Below are positions 41,797 to 52,712 of a stretch of 64,000 bases of DNA, in pieces. Source of the DNA: Emiliania huxleyi CCMP1516 (lineage: Eukaryota > Haptophyta > Isochrysidales > Noelaerhabdaceae); contig NW_005194951.1 of the NCBI RefSeq assembly GCF_000372725.1, positions 253,289-317,288 of the forward strand, in the 5' to 3' direction. Below the pieces are notes generated by a model that was given only the letters and a program-made list of their open reading frames with translations, searched no databases and was not told where the DNA came from. Position 1 is the stretch's first letter, and each line of letters begins with the position of its first letter. A program made the position numbers and the translations under genes.

Positions 41797-42115
41797 TAGG
41801 TAGGTAGGTCCGAGTGCAGGTAGGTAGGTAGGTAGAAAGGTGAAGAACAGCCAGGCTCGGACTGGACACCAACGCGGTATGGGTGGACGCTGGACAGATG
41901 ATGACGACACGCACGAGCGACAACACAGACACAAACAGGCTCACAAGACACACAGCCAGCTGGCTGCCACACACCCTGAGTCGGCGTACACATAACTCAG
42001 GGCCACATCCTCCCTGTCGCCCCCCCCAGCACTCCACGGTGCCAAGGGCACAAACAAGGGCACAACTCAAACAACAGACGACAGGAAGTGACATGTGAGG
42101 CTAGAGCAGCTTGCT
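41797..42115 (-). repeat. Dispersed repeat family C, copy 2
   Basis: Minus-strand copy of 10690-10995, with ctac/gtag tail units at 41790-41840 in two blocks. Confidence 0.7.
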
Positions 42116-42691
42116 CCACCTCTAGCAATCTCACCGGCCTGCGAGGCACGGACGAGACCGTATGTGGGGTCTAGTGAGGTGTCTTTGGACGCTCTCCTCA
42201 TGGGCTAGCTGCCTGCGGCTAGCCCTTCTCCCACTCACAGGCGATGACAATCCAATGTATGAGTGTATGCAAGCTGAGGCGCGTGTGCTAAATCTAGGCC
42301 GCACGTCGTGGCACTATGACGGAGGTAGACGTGCGGCCGCAGCGCGCCCACCACAGTCTCGGTGTAGCGCGCGTGTTAGCAAGAGAGTTGCGGGGAGAGC
42401 CATGCCCGACTTTTCGGAGGCGAGCCCCACGCCACGGATGCCAGCCGTGCTTTCGCGGGAGTCGTCTCCCAAGCCGCGTCCCGTCAGCACTGTCCCCGAG
42501 TGGTCCCGCCTCGGCGGCACACACTCTCGACCAGGACAGTCCCGCCAACGTGCCATTGCAATAAAAAGAAATGCGGCCATCTGGCGGCGCATCCCTCAGC
42601 AGGCGAAAGGGCGCCGCAGGCGAAAGGGCGCCGCAGGCGAAAGGGCGCCGCTGGGAGGCTCCAACCCCCTGGGCGCATCTAGGCGCTGCAC

Positions 42692-43633
42692 ATGCCGCCC
42701 GCGCTCCCGTTGAGCGGGCCGTCGCTGCACGACATCCTCCCCGCGGACGTGCTCACCCACGTGCTCGCCGCGCTCCCCGAGGCGGACCTGCTCGCCCTCT
42801 CGTGCTCTTGCCGCCTCCTCCACCGGCTCGTCGAGGACCCGGCCGTCTGGCGAGCCTCGATGCGCCGGCGGCACGGCCCGGTCATCGAACGCCTCTTCGG
42901 CGACGCGCTTCCCGCTCCGCCTGCCGGCCGCTCCTGGAGGGAGCACGCACTCGCGTTCGATACCGAGTGGCTCGCGCTGGCCCGCGCGCCGGCCGAGCCG
43001 GGCGGCCAGGGACGGCTTCTTCTACGGATGCGCTCCGAGTGCGCCGCCGCCTGGCCGACGTGGCTTGGCGTCCCCCCGGGCGGCGATCCGCTCTTCACCG
43101 TCCGCCTGCCCCTCGTGCGCACCGCGATCCCCGTCTACTCGCTCATCGCCGCGCCAAAGACGTTTGGGGTGTACGACGCGACGTCGTTCGCCGCCAACCA
43201 CCCCGGCGGCGGCGCGCTGATCCACATGGGCATGGCGTGCGCGGGCGACGACTGCACCGACCTCTTCGACGCCGCCAACCACACCGAGCACGCCCGCTCC
43301 ATCCTCCGAGCCCTCGTCGTTCCCGGCCTCGAGCAGCTGCCCGAGCCGCCGCCGCTGAAACGGCCGCAGCCGAGCCTGCTGCGCCGCACCGCCGCCAGAG
43401 CCGTGGCCGCGCTCCGCGCGATGCCCCACTCCCTCGCCTGCTTCGCCACGAAGCGCCGCGAGGTTGGGTTTGTCAAGGATGAGGCGCTTGCGGCGGCGCG
43501 GCGGGCAGCGGCGGCGAGGGCGGTGGCGGCGCGGGCGGTGGCGCGGGCGGTGGCGCGGGCGGCGGCGCGGGGCGCGTGCGCCCTGCGCGGAGAGAGGGCC
43601 GCGCCAGACGACTGTGGCGCGGCGTCCTCGTGA
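42692..43633 (+). CDS. F-box / cytochrome b5-like fusion protein
   Basis: A 313-residue single-exon frame starting MPPALPLSGPSLHDILP. Residues 12-60 are an F-box (ILPADVLTHVLAALPEADLL, then SCRLLHRLVEDPAVWRASM). Residues 150-215 look like a cytochrome b5 heme domain: VYDATSFAANHPGGGALI with the first heme His in HPGG, then AGDDCTDLFDAANHTEHARSIL with the second His. The C-terminal 60 residues are Ala/Arg-rich low complexity. F-box proteins serve SCF ubiquitin ligases; pairing one with a heme-binding domain suggests redox or heme control, which is inference. Confidence 0.7.
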   Translation: MPPALPLSGPSLHDILPADVLTHVLAALPEADLLALSCSCRLLHRLVEDPAVWRASMRRRHGPVIERLFGDALPAPPAGRSWREHALAFDTEWLALARAPAEPGGQGRLLLRMRSECAAAWPTWLGVPPGGDPLFTVRLPLVRTAIPVYSLIAAPKTFGVYDATSFAANHPGGGALIHMGMACAGDDCTDLFDAANHTEHARSILRALVVPGLEQLPEPPPLKRPQPSLLRRTAARAVAALRAMPHSLACFATKRREVGFVKDEALAAARRAAAARAVAARAVARAVARAAARGACALRGERAAPDDCGAASS

Positions 43634-44736
43634 TAGTCACACACGGGTGACAGCGCACCGAGAGCGCTCCAGAGCGCAGCGATTTTCATTATTGATAGCC
43701 CCCGTTGGACCGGCGCGGCGTTGGCACACGTCTGTATCGTCGCGCGCTCCGCCGCCTCTCTCGGTCATTACGTTTTTCTGCTCGGCTGCCAACAAACCGC
43801 TCAAGCATATATATGTTTTTTTTGCTCGCGATTCGTCGCAGTGCGCGGGAGAGCAGGGATTCTCGCATGTCCTAGAGGACGACCCTTCACCCAGCGCCTA
43901 CATGTACTAGAGGCGCTACGTAGGGACCGACGAGACCGTCTGTTGCGGGCATTAAGAAAACAGGATCCCGCGGCACGCCGCTGTTAACACGGATGGGGGT
44001 TAGGGTCAGGGGATCTGTATCTGTGCAGACCCCCTACCCCCTACCCCACTGCACACATGCAGGTATAGCGCCTACCCCCTGCCCCGAGTCACCGCGGAGG
44101 GCTTGTCCACAAACCTCCTCCGCGACATGTACCCACAGGTCTCCAGATAGCTGTAACGGTAGTACGGTCGGACAGCGTCAGCCGCCACCTCACGCCCCGC
44201 CCGCCAAAGGCTATGTCCAGCAAAAGTGGGTGGGTATGGTCACGGGGCCCTCCTACGTTACCCTTACTCCCCAAAACCGTCGAACCCTGATGGCCGTGTC
44301 GCGGTTCTCTATTTCACGTTTGTCTCTCTTACCGTGGAGGCGGGAATGGCTGGGGCGTGGTGGGGCCACCCCCTACCCCCCTACCCCTGCGGTGTATGTA
44401 TGTAGTAAGGTGAAGAACAGTCAGGCTCGGACTGGACACCAACGCGGTATGGGTGGACGCAAGACAGATGATGACGACACGCACGAGCGACACACAGACA
44501 CAAACAAGCTCACAAGACACACAGCCAGCGGGCTGCCACACATCCTGAGTGGGCGTACACATCACTCAGGCCACCGGTGGCAGAGCCGCCAGTCCGCACC
44601 CCCTACCCCCCTTCCCCGCTAGGCTCCGGCCCTACCCCCCCAATGTCTGACCGTGACGCCTGTACAGGTATCGCAGGTGGACTGTGACGCCGGCGCACGC
44701 CAGATTTATCAACGCCACGTCCTCGCCGCCAAACAG
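43634..44736. other. Gap with telomere-like C-rich motifs and a family C fragment
   Basis: ccccctacccc motifs are scattered at 44029-44090, 44375-44392 and 44598-44640. Family C copy 3 lies at 44396-44580. No gene is supported. Confidence 0.5.
44396..44580 (-). repeat. Dispersed repeat family C, copy 3 (partial)
   Basis: Matches the tail-proximal half of family C. The tail here is a degenerate gtatgtatgtagt run. Confidence 0.65.
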
Positions 44737-45864
44737 ATGCCGTCGCCCCGCACGTGTAACCGGCACGCGTCGATGGCAGTGGTCGCGCTCTGCTCGGCGG
44801 CGGCCTTCTGGGACTTGACGGCGAGTTGGTTTCTCCTATGCCTCGTCAGGGACATGACGAGCGGCGAGCTGCACAATCAGACGATGAAGGCTGCCGACGC
44901 GCTCGTGCTGCGGCATTGCGCAGGCAGCGAGTCGGCGGTATCGTTCGACCCCGATGAGAGGCTGCCTTGGGCGCGCGTCGCTCGCGCTGCGTGGAAGTCT
45001 GTCCATTCCGAGCTGCTGGCCTGGGAGGCACGGCACATCGCGACTCCGCCGTTCGGCGCCATCGACCCCGCGCAGCAGCTGCTTACGCGGACGCCTGAGT
45101 GCTGGCGCACGCTCCTGTTGCAACTGTACGGCCAGCAGACCACCGTGGCGAGCTCGTTCCCGCAGACAATGGCGCTGTTGCGCAACGAGCGCGTCCTGTC
45201 GGTCATGTTTTCCATCCTCGAGCCCGGCTGCGGCATCGAGCCCCATAGAGGCGAGAACAAGCTGGTGCTGCGATGGCACCTCGGTATCGAGGTCCCCGCG
45301 GCCGACGCGGCCGCGCCGCGCGGCGAGCGACTGGCGCTGCACGTCCGCACACAGCTCCAGGCCGACCAGGACCGGATCCTCTGGCAGAAGAAGTTGGGGC
45401 GGCTGCAGCCAACGGGTGAAGCGGAGGGGGGGCAGGAGGAGGGCGAGGGCGTGGGCGAGGGCGAGGGCGAGGGCGAGGGCGAGGGCGAGGGCGAGGGCGA
45501 GGGCGAGGGCGAGGGCGAGGGCGAGGAGGTCCGAACAACCTCCTCGCCGTGGCACGAGTTCACGTGGGCCAACGGCTCCGACTTGCTGTTCGACGACACG
45601 CACTTCCACCGCGTGGTCAACGAGCGGACTGCGGGCAGGCGCGTCGTCCTCTTTGTGGACGTGGCGCGGGGCGGCTGCTCGCCTCGCTTTGACGCCGCAC
45701 TGCCGCCTCTGCTGCGTGCCTTGCGCCGCACGTCGCGCGTACGCGAGGCGGTGGACCGCGCCAACAGCCACGCGGTGGGGCTGGCGGCGCAGGAGGAGCG
45801 CGCTCCAGCCGCGGTCGTAGCGAGCGCCGGCACCCCATCGGTAGATGAGCGGGATGAGCTGTGA
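44737..45864 (+). CDS. Aspartyl/asparaginyl beta-hydroxylase-like protein with (Glu-Gly)n insert
   Basis: A 375-residue frame from the ATG at 44737 (MPSPRTCNRHASMAVVAL; MAVVAL at 44773 is an alternative). A hydrophobic segment near residues 14-40 is a likely membrane anchor. The Fe(II)/2OG domain of the AspH type is seen as VMFSILEPGCGIEPHRGENKLVL... with the first His in PHRG, LGIEVP, then LLFDDTHFHRVVNE with the distal His, and RRVVLFVDVAR with the 2OG-binding Arg. Between the halves a hexanucleotide array (about 45436-45525, gagggc) codes about 15 Gly-Glu pairs. AspH hydroxylates Asp/Asn in secreted or membrane proteins. Confidence 0.8.
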   Translation: MPSPRTCNRHASMAVVALCSAAAFWDLTASWFLLCLVRDMTSGELHNQTMKAADALVLRHCAGSESAVSFDPDERLPWARVARAAWKSVHSELLAWEARHIATPPFGAIDPAQQLLTRTPECWRTLLLQLYGQQTTVASSFPQTMALLRNERVLSVMFSILEPGCGIEPHRGENKLVLRWHLGIEVPAADAAAPRGERLALHVRTQLQADQDRILWQKKLGRLQPTGEAEGGQEEGEGVGEGEGEGEGEGEGEGEGEGEGEGEEVRTTSSPWHEFTWANGSDLLFDDTHFHRVVNERTAGRRVVLFVDVARGGCSPRFDAALPPLLRALRRTSRVREAVDRANSHAVGLAAQEERAPAAVVASAGTPSVDERDEL

Positions 45865-46058
45865 TCGGGGTCGGTCTCACGCGAGTCACGTCTTGCTACT
45901 TGCAAGCTTGCAAGTTGAGGTCCTCGCGCGCGGCATGGTTTAGCTGGTTTCCTCAAAGCCCTCAAATATACAACTACCATGAAGGGAGCGGTCACGACAA
46001 AAGCGGCACAAAAACACGAAATATTCGATTCACGATTCTCCTCCCCGATTCTCGAGAT
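45865..46058. other. Short convergent gap
   Basis: 3' flank of the AspH-like gene. Nothing recognised. Confidence 0.4.
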
Positions 46059-47728
<1,670 letters not shown>

Positions 47729-47735
47729 CTACTGC

Positions 47736-48740
47736 TTATCCCCACTTGTCGGCGGCGCCTTTGGTTGCGCCGCACGCCCCGCACGTCTTCGCGCAGATGT
47801 CCTTGACGATCTCGAGCTCGCACGCTTCGAGGCCGAGCAGCTCGGCGCAGCTCTCCGCGGGCAGCCCGAGCCGCGCTGCCTCCTCCGCGAGGAGCTCGTC
47901 CGGCGTGTCGGCGCACTCGAAGCGGTGCTCCTTCGAGAGCGTGTCGGAGAGTGCAGTCGGGGGGGGAGAGCTGGGGGGAGAGGGGGGAGAGGGGGAGAGG
48001 GGGGAGAGGGGGGAGAGGGGGGGGGGGGGTCGCACGCACCTCGGCGTCGAGCTTGCGGCGCCGCGCCTCCGAGGCGTAGACGGGGCACTTGTAGCCCGGG
48101 TCGGAGCACTTGGCGGGCTCGCACTCGGCAAGGAGGGGCACCGTGCTGTCGCCGACCACGATGCCGTCGATGCGGAGGGTGACGTCGTTCTCGACGTAGC
48201 GGTTTGCGGTCACGGGGAGCGCGAGGATGCCCTCACCGTCGGGCATGTCGACCACCCCCTCGCTTTCCCCGTGCTTGATCTCGCGTCGATGGCCTCCTGC
48301 ACCGCCGCGCACATCACGGAGCCCACTTGCTCACGCCCGGTCTCGCCGTTAGCGTCGAACTCTTGCGAAGCGTGATAGATGTGCTTCGAGGCGAGCGTGC
48401 GGAGCGCGTCGCCGTTCGTGCTCACAAGCGACTTGTCCGAGACCTTGGATGCGGGGCGATCGCGGGGCGGCGGTCAAGAAAGGGGAGGGGGGGGCGAGCG
48501 AGAATAGGGTGGGCAACCTTCGTGTCCTTGGAGGAAAGGTCAAAAGCCACAAACACCATGCCAACGTTCCCGCCCAACGATATAGGAAGAGGCAAAAAGC
48601 CAGAACCAAAACGAAACGCATCAGTTTCGTTTTGTCGCTGCGCAGGTCCGCCGCGTTGCGCAGCACTTGGCGGAGCAGCTGCTCAGCGGGGCCCACAACG
48701 CCATTCTTGTCCTTGTCGACACGGATTAATCTCCGCCTGT
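47736..48740 (-). CDS. EF-hand and ShK-like protein, incomplete
   Basis: On the minus strand 48720-48640 codes VDKDKNGVVGPAEQLL, an EF-hand loop with the D-x-D-x-N-G pattern. 48430-48280 codes IYHASQEFDANGETG. 48280-48040 codes GVVDMPDGEGILALPVTANR and CEPAKCSDPGYKCP. The last exon (about 47940-47740) codes ESCAELLGLEACELEIVK, then DICAKTCGAC, a ShK-like Cys pattern. The reading frame shifts by one between EAIDA and EIKHGESEG at about 48280 with no room for an intron, so an indel or sequence error is likely. Introns 47950-48035 and 48480-48640 are probable. Role unknown; calcium binding is inferred. Confidence 0.45.
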
Positions 48741-48878
48741 GCGCGCGTGTGGCGACAGCTCCGAGGCCTCGACGACGAGCATGGGGAATCTTTTCAGCTG
48801 TCGTGCCGAGACCGAGAATGAGACCGATACCCCCCCAGACGCCGAGACCACACACTCACCCCCTCCCCCCCACATACA

Positions 48879-48946
<68 letters not shown>

Positions 48947-49796
48947 CCCTCGCGACACACACCATGCCGCATGCCCGACGAGATGTTTGCGTCCGACGGC
49001 GCCGGGGTGTACGCGCGCAAGGTCGATGCGAAGGCCTAGACGTACTAACCCGCGGGCTGAAGCGGTCGCCGCGATCCCGCGAACCGCCTCGGACTACGAC
49101 GAGGCCACGCCCGCCGGCGCGGCCGCCTTCCACCTCCAGCTGAGCTGCGCGACGCCATTGCCACGCTGCTGGAGCTCCATCCAAAGGGGCTGCGCAGGCG
49201 GGAGAGCTCCGAGACCTGTCCTCGAGACCCCGCTCTCCGAGACCGCTCTCCGCGAGAGACACGCCGTCCCCCCGCGGCCGAAGGCCCTTGTGAGATCCGA
49301 GACACTTTCCGCCCCCTCCTCCTGGTACGTCCCCCAGACACAGCTTGGCTAGACCCACCTACCTTCGCCCAGCCCACTCCTGACATGGCGCTTTGCATAT
49401 AATGGCGGAGACACCAGACACACCTCTCCGCTCTCGTCTTAGTGCGAACCTAAACCACACCTAAAAATCAGCTCGCGTGCTACTTTGTGGACTGTGGGGG
49501 GGGCAGCGCAGTGCGCGCACACGACCACGCGCGCAGGCGCGCGTACCGGCCAACCACGACCAGGATGTTGTCCTGGGCTCCTGGCCGCTGGCCCCGCGAG
49601 CGCCGCGGCCGAGGGCCGAACCGCATTCAGTGCGACGCACGCGCCGCGCCGCTCGAGTCGAGTCGCGGGGAAAGCGGGCGGCTGCATGGCCGCCCTGGCT
49701 CGGGCCCGTCTGATACCACACAGCTCGCGCGCGGCGTCCCGCAACCGGCCGCCGCATAAGCCACACGCCACTCTCCTCTCTGTCTCACTCACAGGC
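48741..49796. other. Gap with (CA)n array
   Basis: (CA)n lies at about 48879-48944. A possible short coding stretch on the plus strand (48970-49300, LRDAIATLLELHPKG) is interrupted by stops and frame changes. No gene is supported. Confidence 0.4.
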
Positions 49797-50261
49797 TCAT
49801 AGGTCCTCCTTCCCACCAATCGCAAGCGTGGTCTTCATCCACTTGGCCTCGTCCGACACCTGATCGCCCAGGGCCGCCCGCACCGCCGCCTCGAGAGCCT
49901 CCTCCGTCGGCTCGCCCTCCAGCCGGATCACGTCGGCCATCCTCGCGCGAGAAGAGAAGAGCAAGACGCGCGGCACCATCCGCGTCCGCACGTTGAACTC
50001 GCTCGCGAAGGCCTTGCAGTCCTGGATGTCGGCACGGCCCCACCGCATGAGGTGGCCGAGCCCAGCGGCGAGGCCGTGCGCCGCCTGCAGCATCGCCTTT
50101 GACTTTGCGTCGTCGTCTCGTGTTTTAGAGGTGAAGAGGACGCCCCACACGACAGGGTCTTGGACGACCTCGGCCTCGAACTGAGCGTCGTCCTTGAGCG
50201 TGGTGAGGCTGCCGGCGGCGGAGTGGAGCAGGAGCAGGAGCAAGGCAGTAGCGTGCTGCAT
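49797..50261 (-). CDS. Secretory-pathway thioredoxin-fold protein without CxxC
   Basis: A 154-residue single-exon frame starting MQHATALLLLLLHSAAG, a clear signal peptide. The rest follows a thioredoxin/PDI-like order: QDPVVWGVLFTSK (beta strand), a helix with LQAAHGLAAGL, GRADIQDCKAFASEFNV (the second strand and helix), VPRVLLFSSRA (the cis-Pro region) and a C-terminal helix. The usual C-x-x-C is replaced by TSKTRDD, so it is not a dithiol oxidoreductase; a chaperone-type role is inferred. The start lies 70 bp from the mini-element at 50331. Confidence 0.65.
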   Translation of the reverse strand: MQHATALLLLLLHSAAGSLTTLKDDAQFEAEVVQDPVVWGVLFTSKTRDDDAKSKAMLQAAHGLAAGLGHLMRWGRADIQDCKAFASEFNVRTRMVPRVLLFSSRARMADVIRLEGEPTEEALEAAVRAALGDQVSDEAKWMKTTLAIGGKEDL

Positions 50262-50330
50262 TATTGGCTGGCTCTGGTTTCGGGTCCCGGTGAGGGTGGA
50301 GTTGCTCGGGCGCAATATGGTGTGACGTTG

Positions 50331-50407
50331 AATAAATAAATAAATAAAACGGGCAAACTCTGAGACGAGATGGGATTTAGGGACATGTGTCCCCGCCCTG
50401 CACGATA
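50331..50407 (-). mobile_element. 77-bp family G element with (TTTA)n tail and target-site duplication
   Basis: On the minus strand it begins tatcgtgcagggcgggg and ends cccgttttatttatttattt. It is flanked by the perfect 10-bp direct repeat tgtgacgttg (plus strand) at 50321-50330 and 50408-50417. It is inserted in the promoter-proximal region of the thioredoxin-fold gene. Confidence 0.75.
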
Positions 50408-50480
50408 TGTGACGTTGATGCTTGCCGCGCAAAAAGAAATTTGCCACGGGCGGTCGCACAACACGATTCAAGAGAGGCGA

Positions 50481-50788
50481 NNNNNNNNNNNNNNNNNNNN
50501 NNNNNNNNNNNNNNNNNNNNNNNNNNNNNNNNNNNNNNNNNNNNNNNNNNNNNNNNNNNNNNNNNNNNNNNNNNNNNNNNNNNNNNNNNNNNNNNNNNNN
50601 NNNNNNNNNNNNNNNNNNNNNNNNNNNNNNNNNNNNNNNNNNNNNNNNNNNNNNNNNNNNNNNNNNNNNNNNNNNNNNNNNNNNNNNNNNNNNNNNNNNN
50701 NNNNNNNNNNNNNNNNNNNNNNNNNNNNNNNNNNNNNNNNNNNNNNNNNNNNNNNNNNNNNNNNNNNNNNNNNNNNNNNNNNNNNNNN
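50481..50788. other. Assembly gap (N run)
   Basis: A run of undetermined bases. It removes the C-terminal part of the SAM-like gene. Any ORF crossing it is artefactual. Confidence 0.99.
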
Positions 50789-51620
50789 AGTCGGCAGCCC
50801 CACCCGCCACCTGATCTTGGATTGTACTCACCTGAGAAGAAAAGAACGGAGTGCCGGTCACGCCCGAGACGAGCTCGGGCGATTTACCTCCGACAGTCGC
50901 GTGAACGTGGACATCTCCAAGACCAGAAGGCGGGCCAGAACTGCCAGCCGACAGCACCGTGCGCCCAAGTCCCTCCTCCGCCGGCGGCGTGGAATCCGAT
51001 GTGTCAATTGACACAGCGGGTCCACCTCCGCCAGGAACAACTGCGGCCCGCGCCTCGCGGGCGCCGCTCTCCGCCTCTGGGGTGCGCGTGCCACTGCAGC
51101 CCTCGCCGCCAGTCACCGCCCCCTCGCCGCCCTCAGCAGCAGCGCTCGTACCAGCGCCGCTGTGAGAGCAGCCCGGCTCCATTTTGGAGCCTGAAGCTGC
51201 TGCGGGCCAACCTGCGGCAGGCCTGGCATCCTCGTCGGCGCTCGCGTAGCCGCCATCGACGGCCATGCCGTCGAGAGCGGGCGCGCTAGCCGCGCCACTA
51301 GCCGCCTGGTCGCCAGCCGCCACCCCAGCAGGGGTGTCGTCCAGCGACAGGCCGCCAAAGGATGCCGCAAGAACAGCAGCTGCGTCCTCCCAGCCCCGTC
51401 GGCCGAGAAGAGCTCGGCGGAGCTTCTCCGCCTGGCGCTCGTGGATTCCGAGCGAGGCAATGCCCTTCAAAGCGACCTCCTCGAGGAGGTCGCCAGCATT
51501 GCCCACGCCCTTGTCCAGCAGCCTTTCCTTGTATCTGTGGTAAAAGTCGTCGCCAATGCCCGCACGCTCGAAGAGAGGCCTGAGCCCCTCTCTCGGGTCG
51601 ATGGCGGGCGGAGCCGCCAT
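50789..51620 (-). CDS. SAM-like domain protein, 3' part lost in assembly gap
   Basis: Frame starts MAAPPAIDPREGLRPLF at 51620. Residues 12-75 form a SAM-like helical bundle (LFERAGIGDDFYHRYKERLL, then LLEEVALKGIASLGIHERQA). The remainder, to residue 275, is Gly/Ala/Ser/Pro-rich low complexity with acidic stretches. An upstream exon starting MRLEKLFETCVRGC at about 51747 may add an N-terminus through an intron. SAM domains join proteins or bind RNA; no partner can be named. Confidence 0.6.
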
Positions 51621-52712
51621 CGAAGGCTTGGTGCCCGGCCGCGTGGCCCCGGGCTGCGGATCGGTGCTCGCTGGTGGCTGTCGAGAGGGCAGAGAGCGGC
51701 TTCAGGCAGCCGCGGACGCACGTTTCAAAAAGTTTCTCGAGACGCATTTCCTGCTAACCTGCGCGCCGCCCGCTCTCAACTAGCAGAACCGTGCGGCACC
51801 AAGCAGCACGGCGCGCTCTCTCCACGCACCACACGCATTACGCACACGCGCCTCCGGTTCCGCAACGCGGCACGCCTCGCTCCGCAACGCGGCGCGCAAA
51901 GGCGGCGTGCACGCGCACGTACACACGTTGGCCTGTCGCTGAGCAGCATCGACTGTCCGGCCACTCTGACACCTGCGAGTCTGCTCAGCGGCGTGTGCTT
52001 GGTGCGGCGAGCGGCGGCGGAGCCCACCTGTTCCTGATTCGGACGCGGTGGATGATGATTGATTGCTCGAGGTGGCCTAGGCGAGGTGGACGGCCGGTGG
52101 CGCCCGCAAAAAAATCACGCAAAGACACAGACCGCTGACGCGGCGAACGGGGGCACAATCGCCAGGCAACACGAATCGTTCGGCGGGTTCGGGAGGGGGG
52201 TCCGTGCTACAGAACAAGCTGACGCGGGCCCAATACCTCGATGAGGTGACTTGGACCACCACTAAGAATTGGCTGGGGCTGCAGAAGCAGCGTATCTCAG
52301 TCGTTCTTCACACGGCCATCGCAGAGCAGGTCGTGAATGAGCTTGCCTGTGGCGGGGGCGGACGGGTGCACGGAGCTAAGTGCCTCGCGGCCCTCGCAGG
52401 AGTCGCTTAGGCGGCTCCCGTGGTGTACCTGTGTTAGTTAGTGCCAGTGCGCGCCAGTCCCGTGCCCAGTGTCGTGCGAGGGAGTTCCGTTGTAAAATTC
52501 TTTCTTTCCACAGTGTCGTGAGAAAAATTCAAACGGCGGGCGCGAAGCGCCAGCAGCATGCGGCGAACGCCGATTGAAAGAAATCATCTGCCGCACAACG
52601 GCGGACTCGCTCCCAACGCGGCCAAAGGATATCCACCTCGAGAACCTCGAGAACCGAACGCTGGCCCTCCTCTGCTGCTTGTCCGTGCCCCCGCCTCTTC
52701 CGCGAGAGCTCA
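51621..52712. other. Gap upstream of the split membrane-protein gene
   Basis: Holds family H copy 2 (52378-52475) and the 45-bp repeat J (52610-52654, core ggccaaaggatatccacc) shared with 25211-25255. No gene is supported. Confidence 0.5.
52378..52475. repeat. Dispersed repeat family H, copy 2
   Basis: Inverted partner of 41310-41402. Confidence 0.7.

Larger units (their letters stand above)
41275..42691. other. Gap with repeat families H and C
   Basis: Family H lies at 41310-41402 and family C copy 2 at 41797-42115. Four 17-bp units of aggcgaaagggcgccgc lie at about 42601-42655, just before the next gene. No gene is supported. Confidence 0.55.

Noticed and set aside
44029..44640. Telomeric repeats (ccccctacccc motifs)
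   Set aside because: The motif is degenerate, scattered and internal, and differs from a CCCTAA array. An old interstitial telomere cannot be shown.
49797..51620. One 607-residue minus-strand protein spanning the N gap
   Set aside because: The N run is translated as X. Left of it a gene with its own signal peptide begins at 50261, and right of it a separate SAM-like gene begins at 51620.
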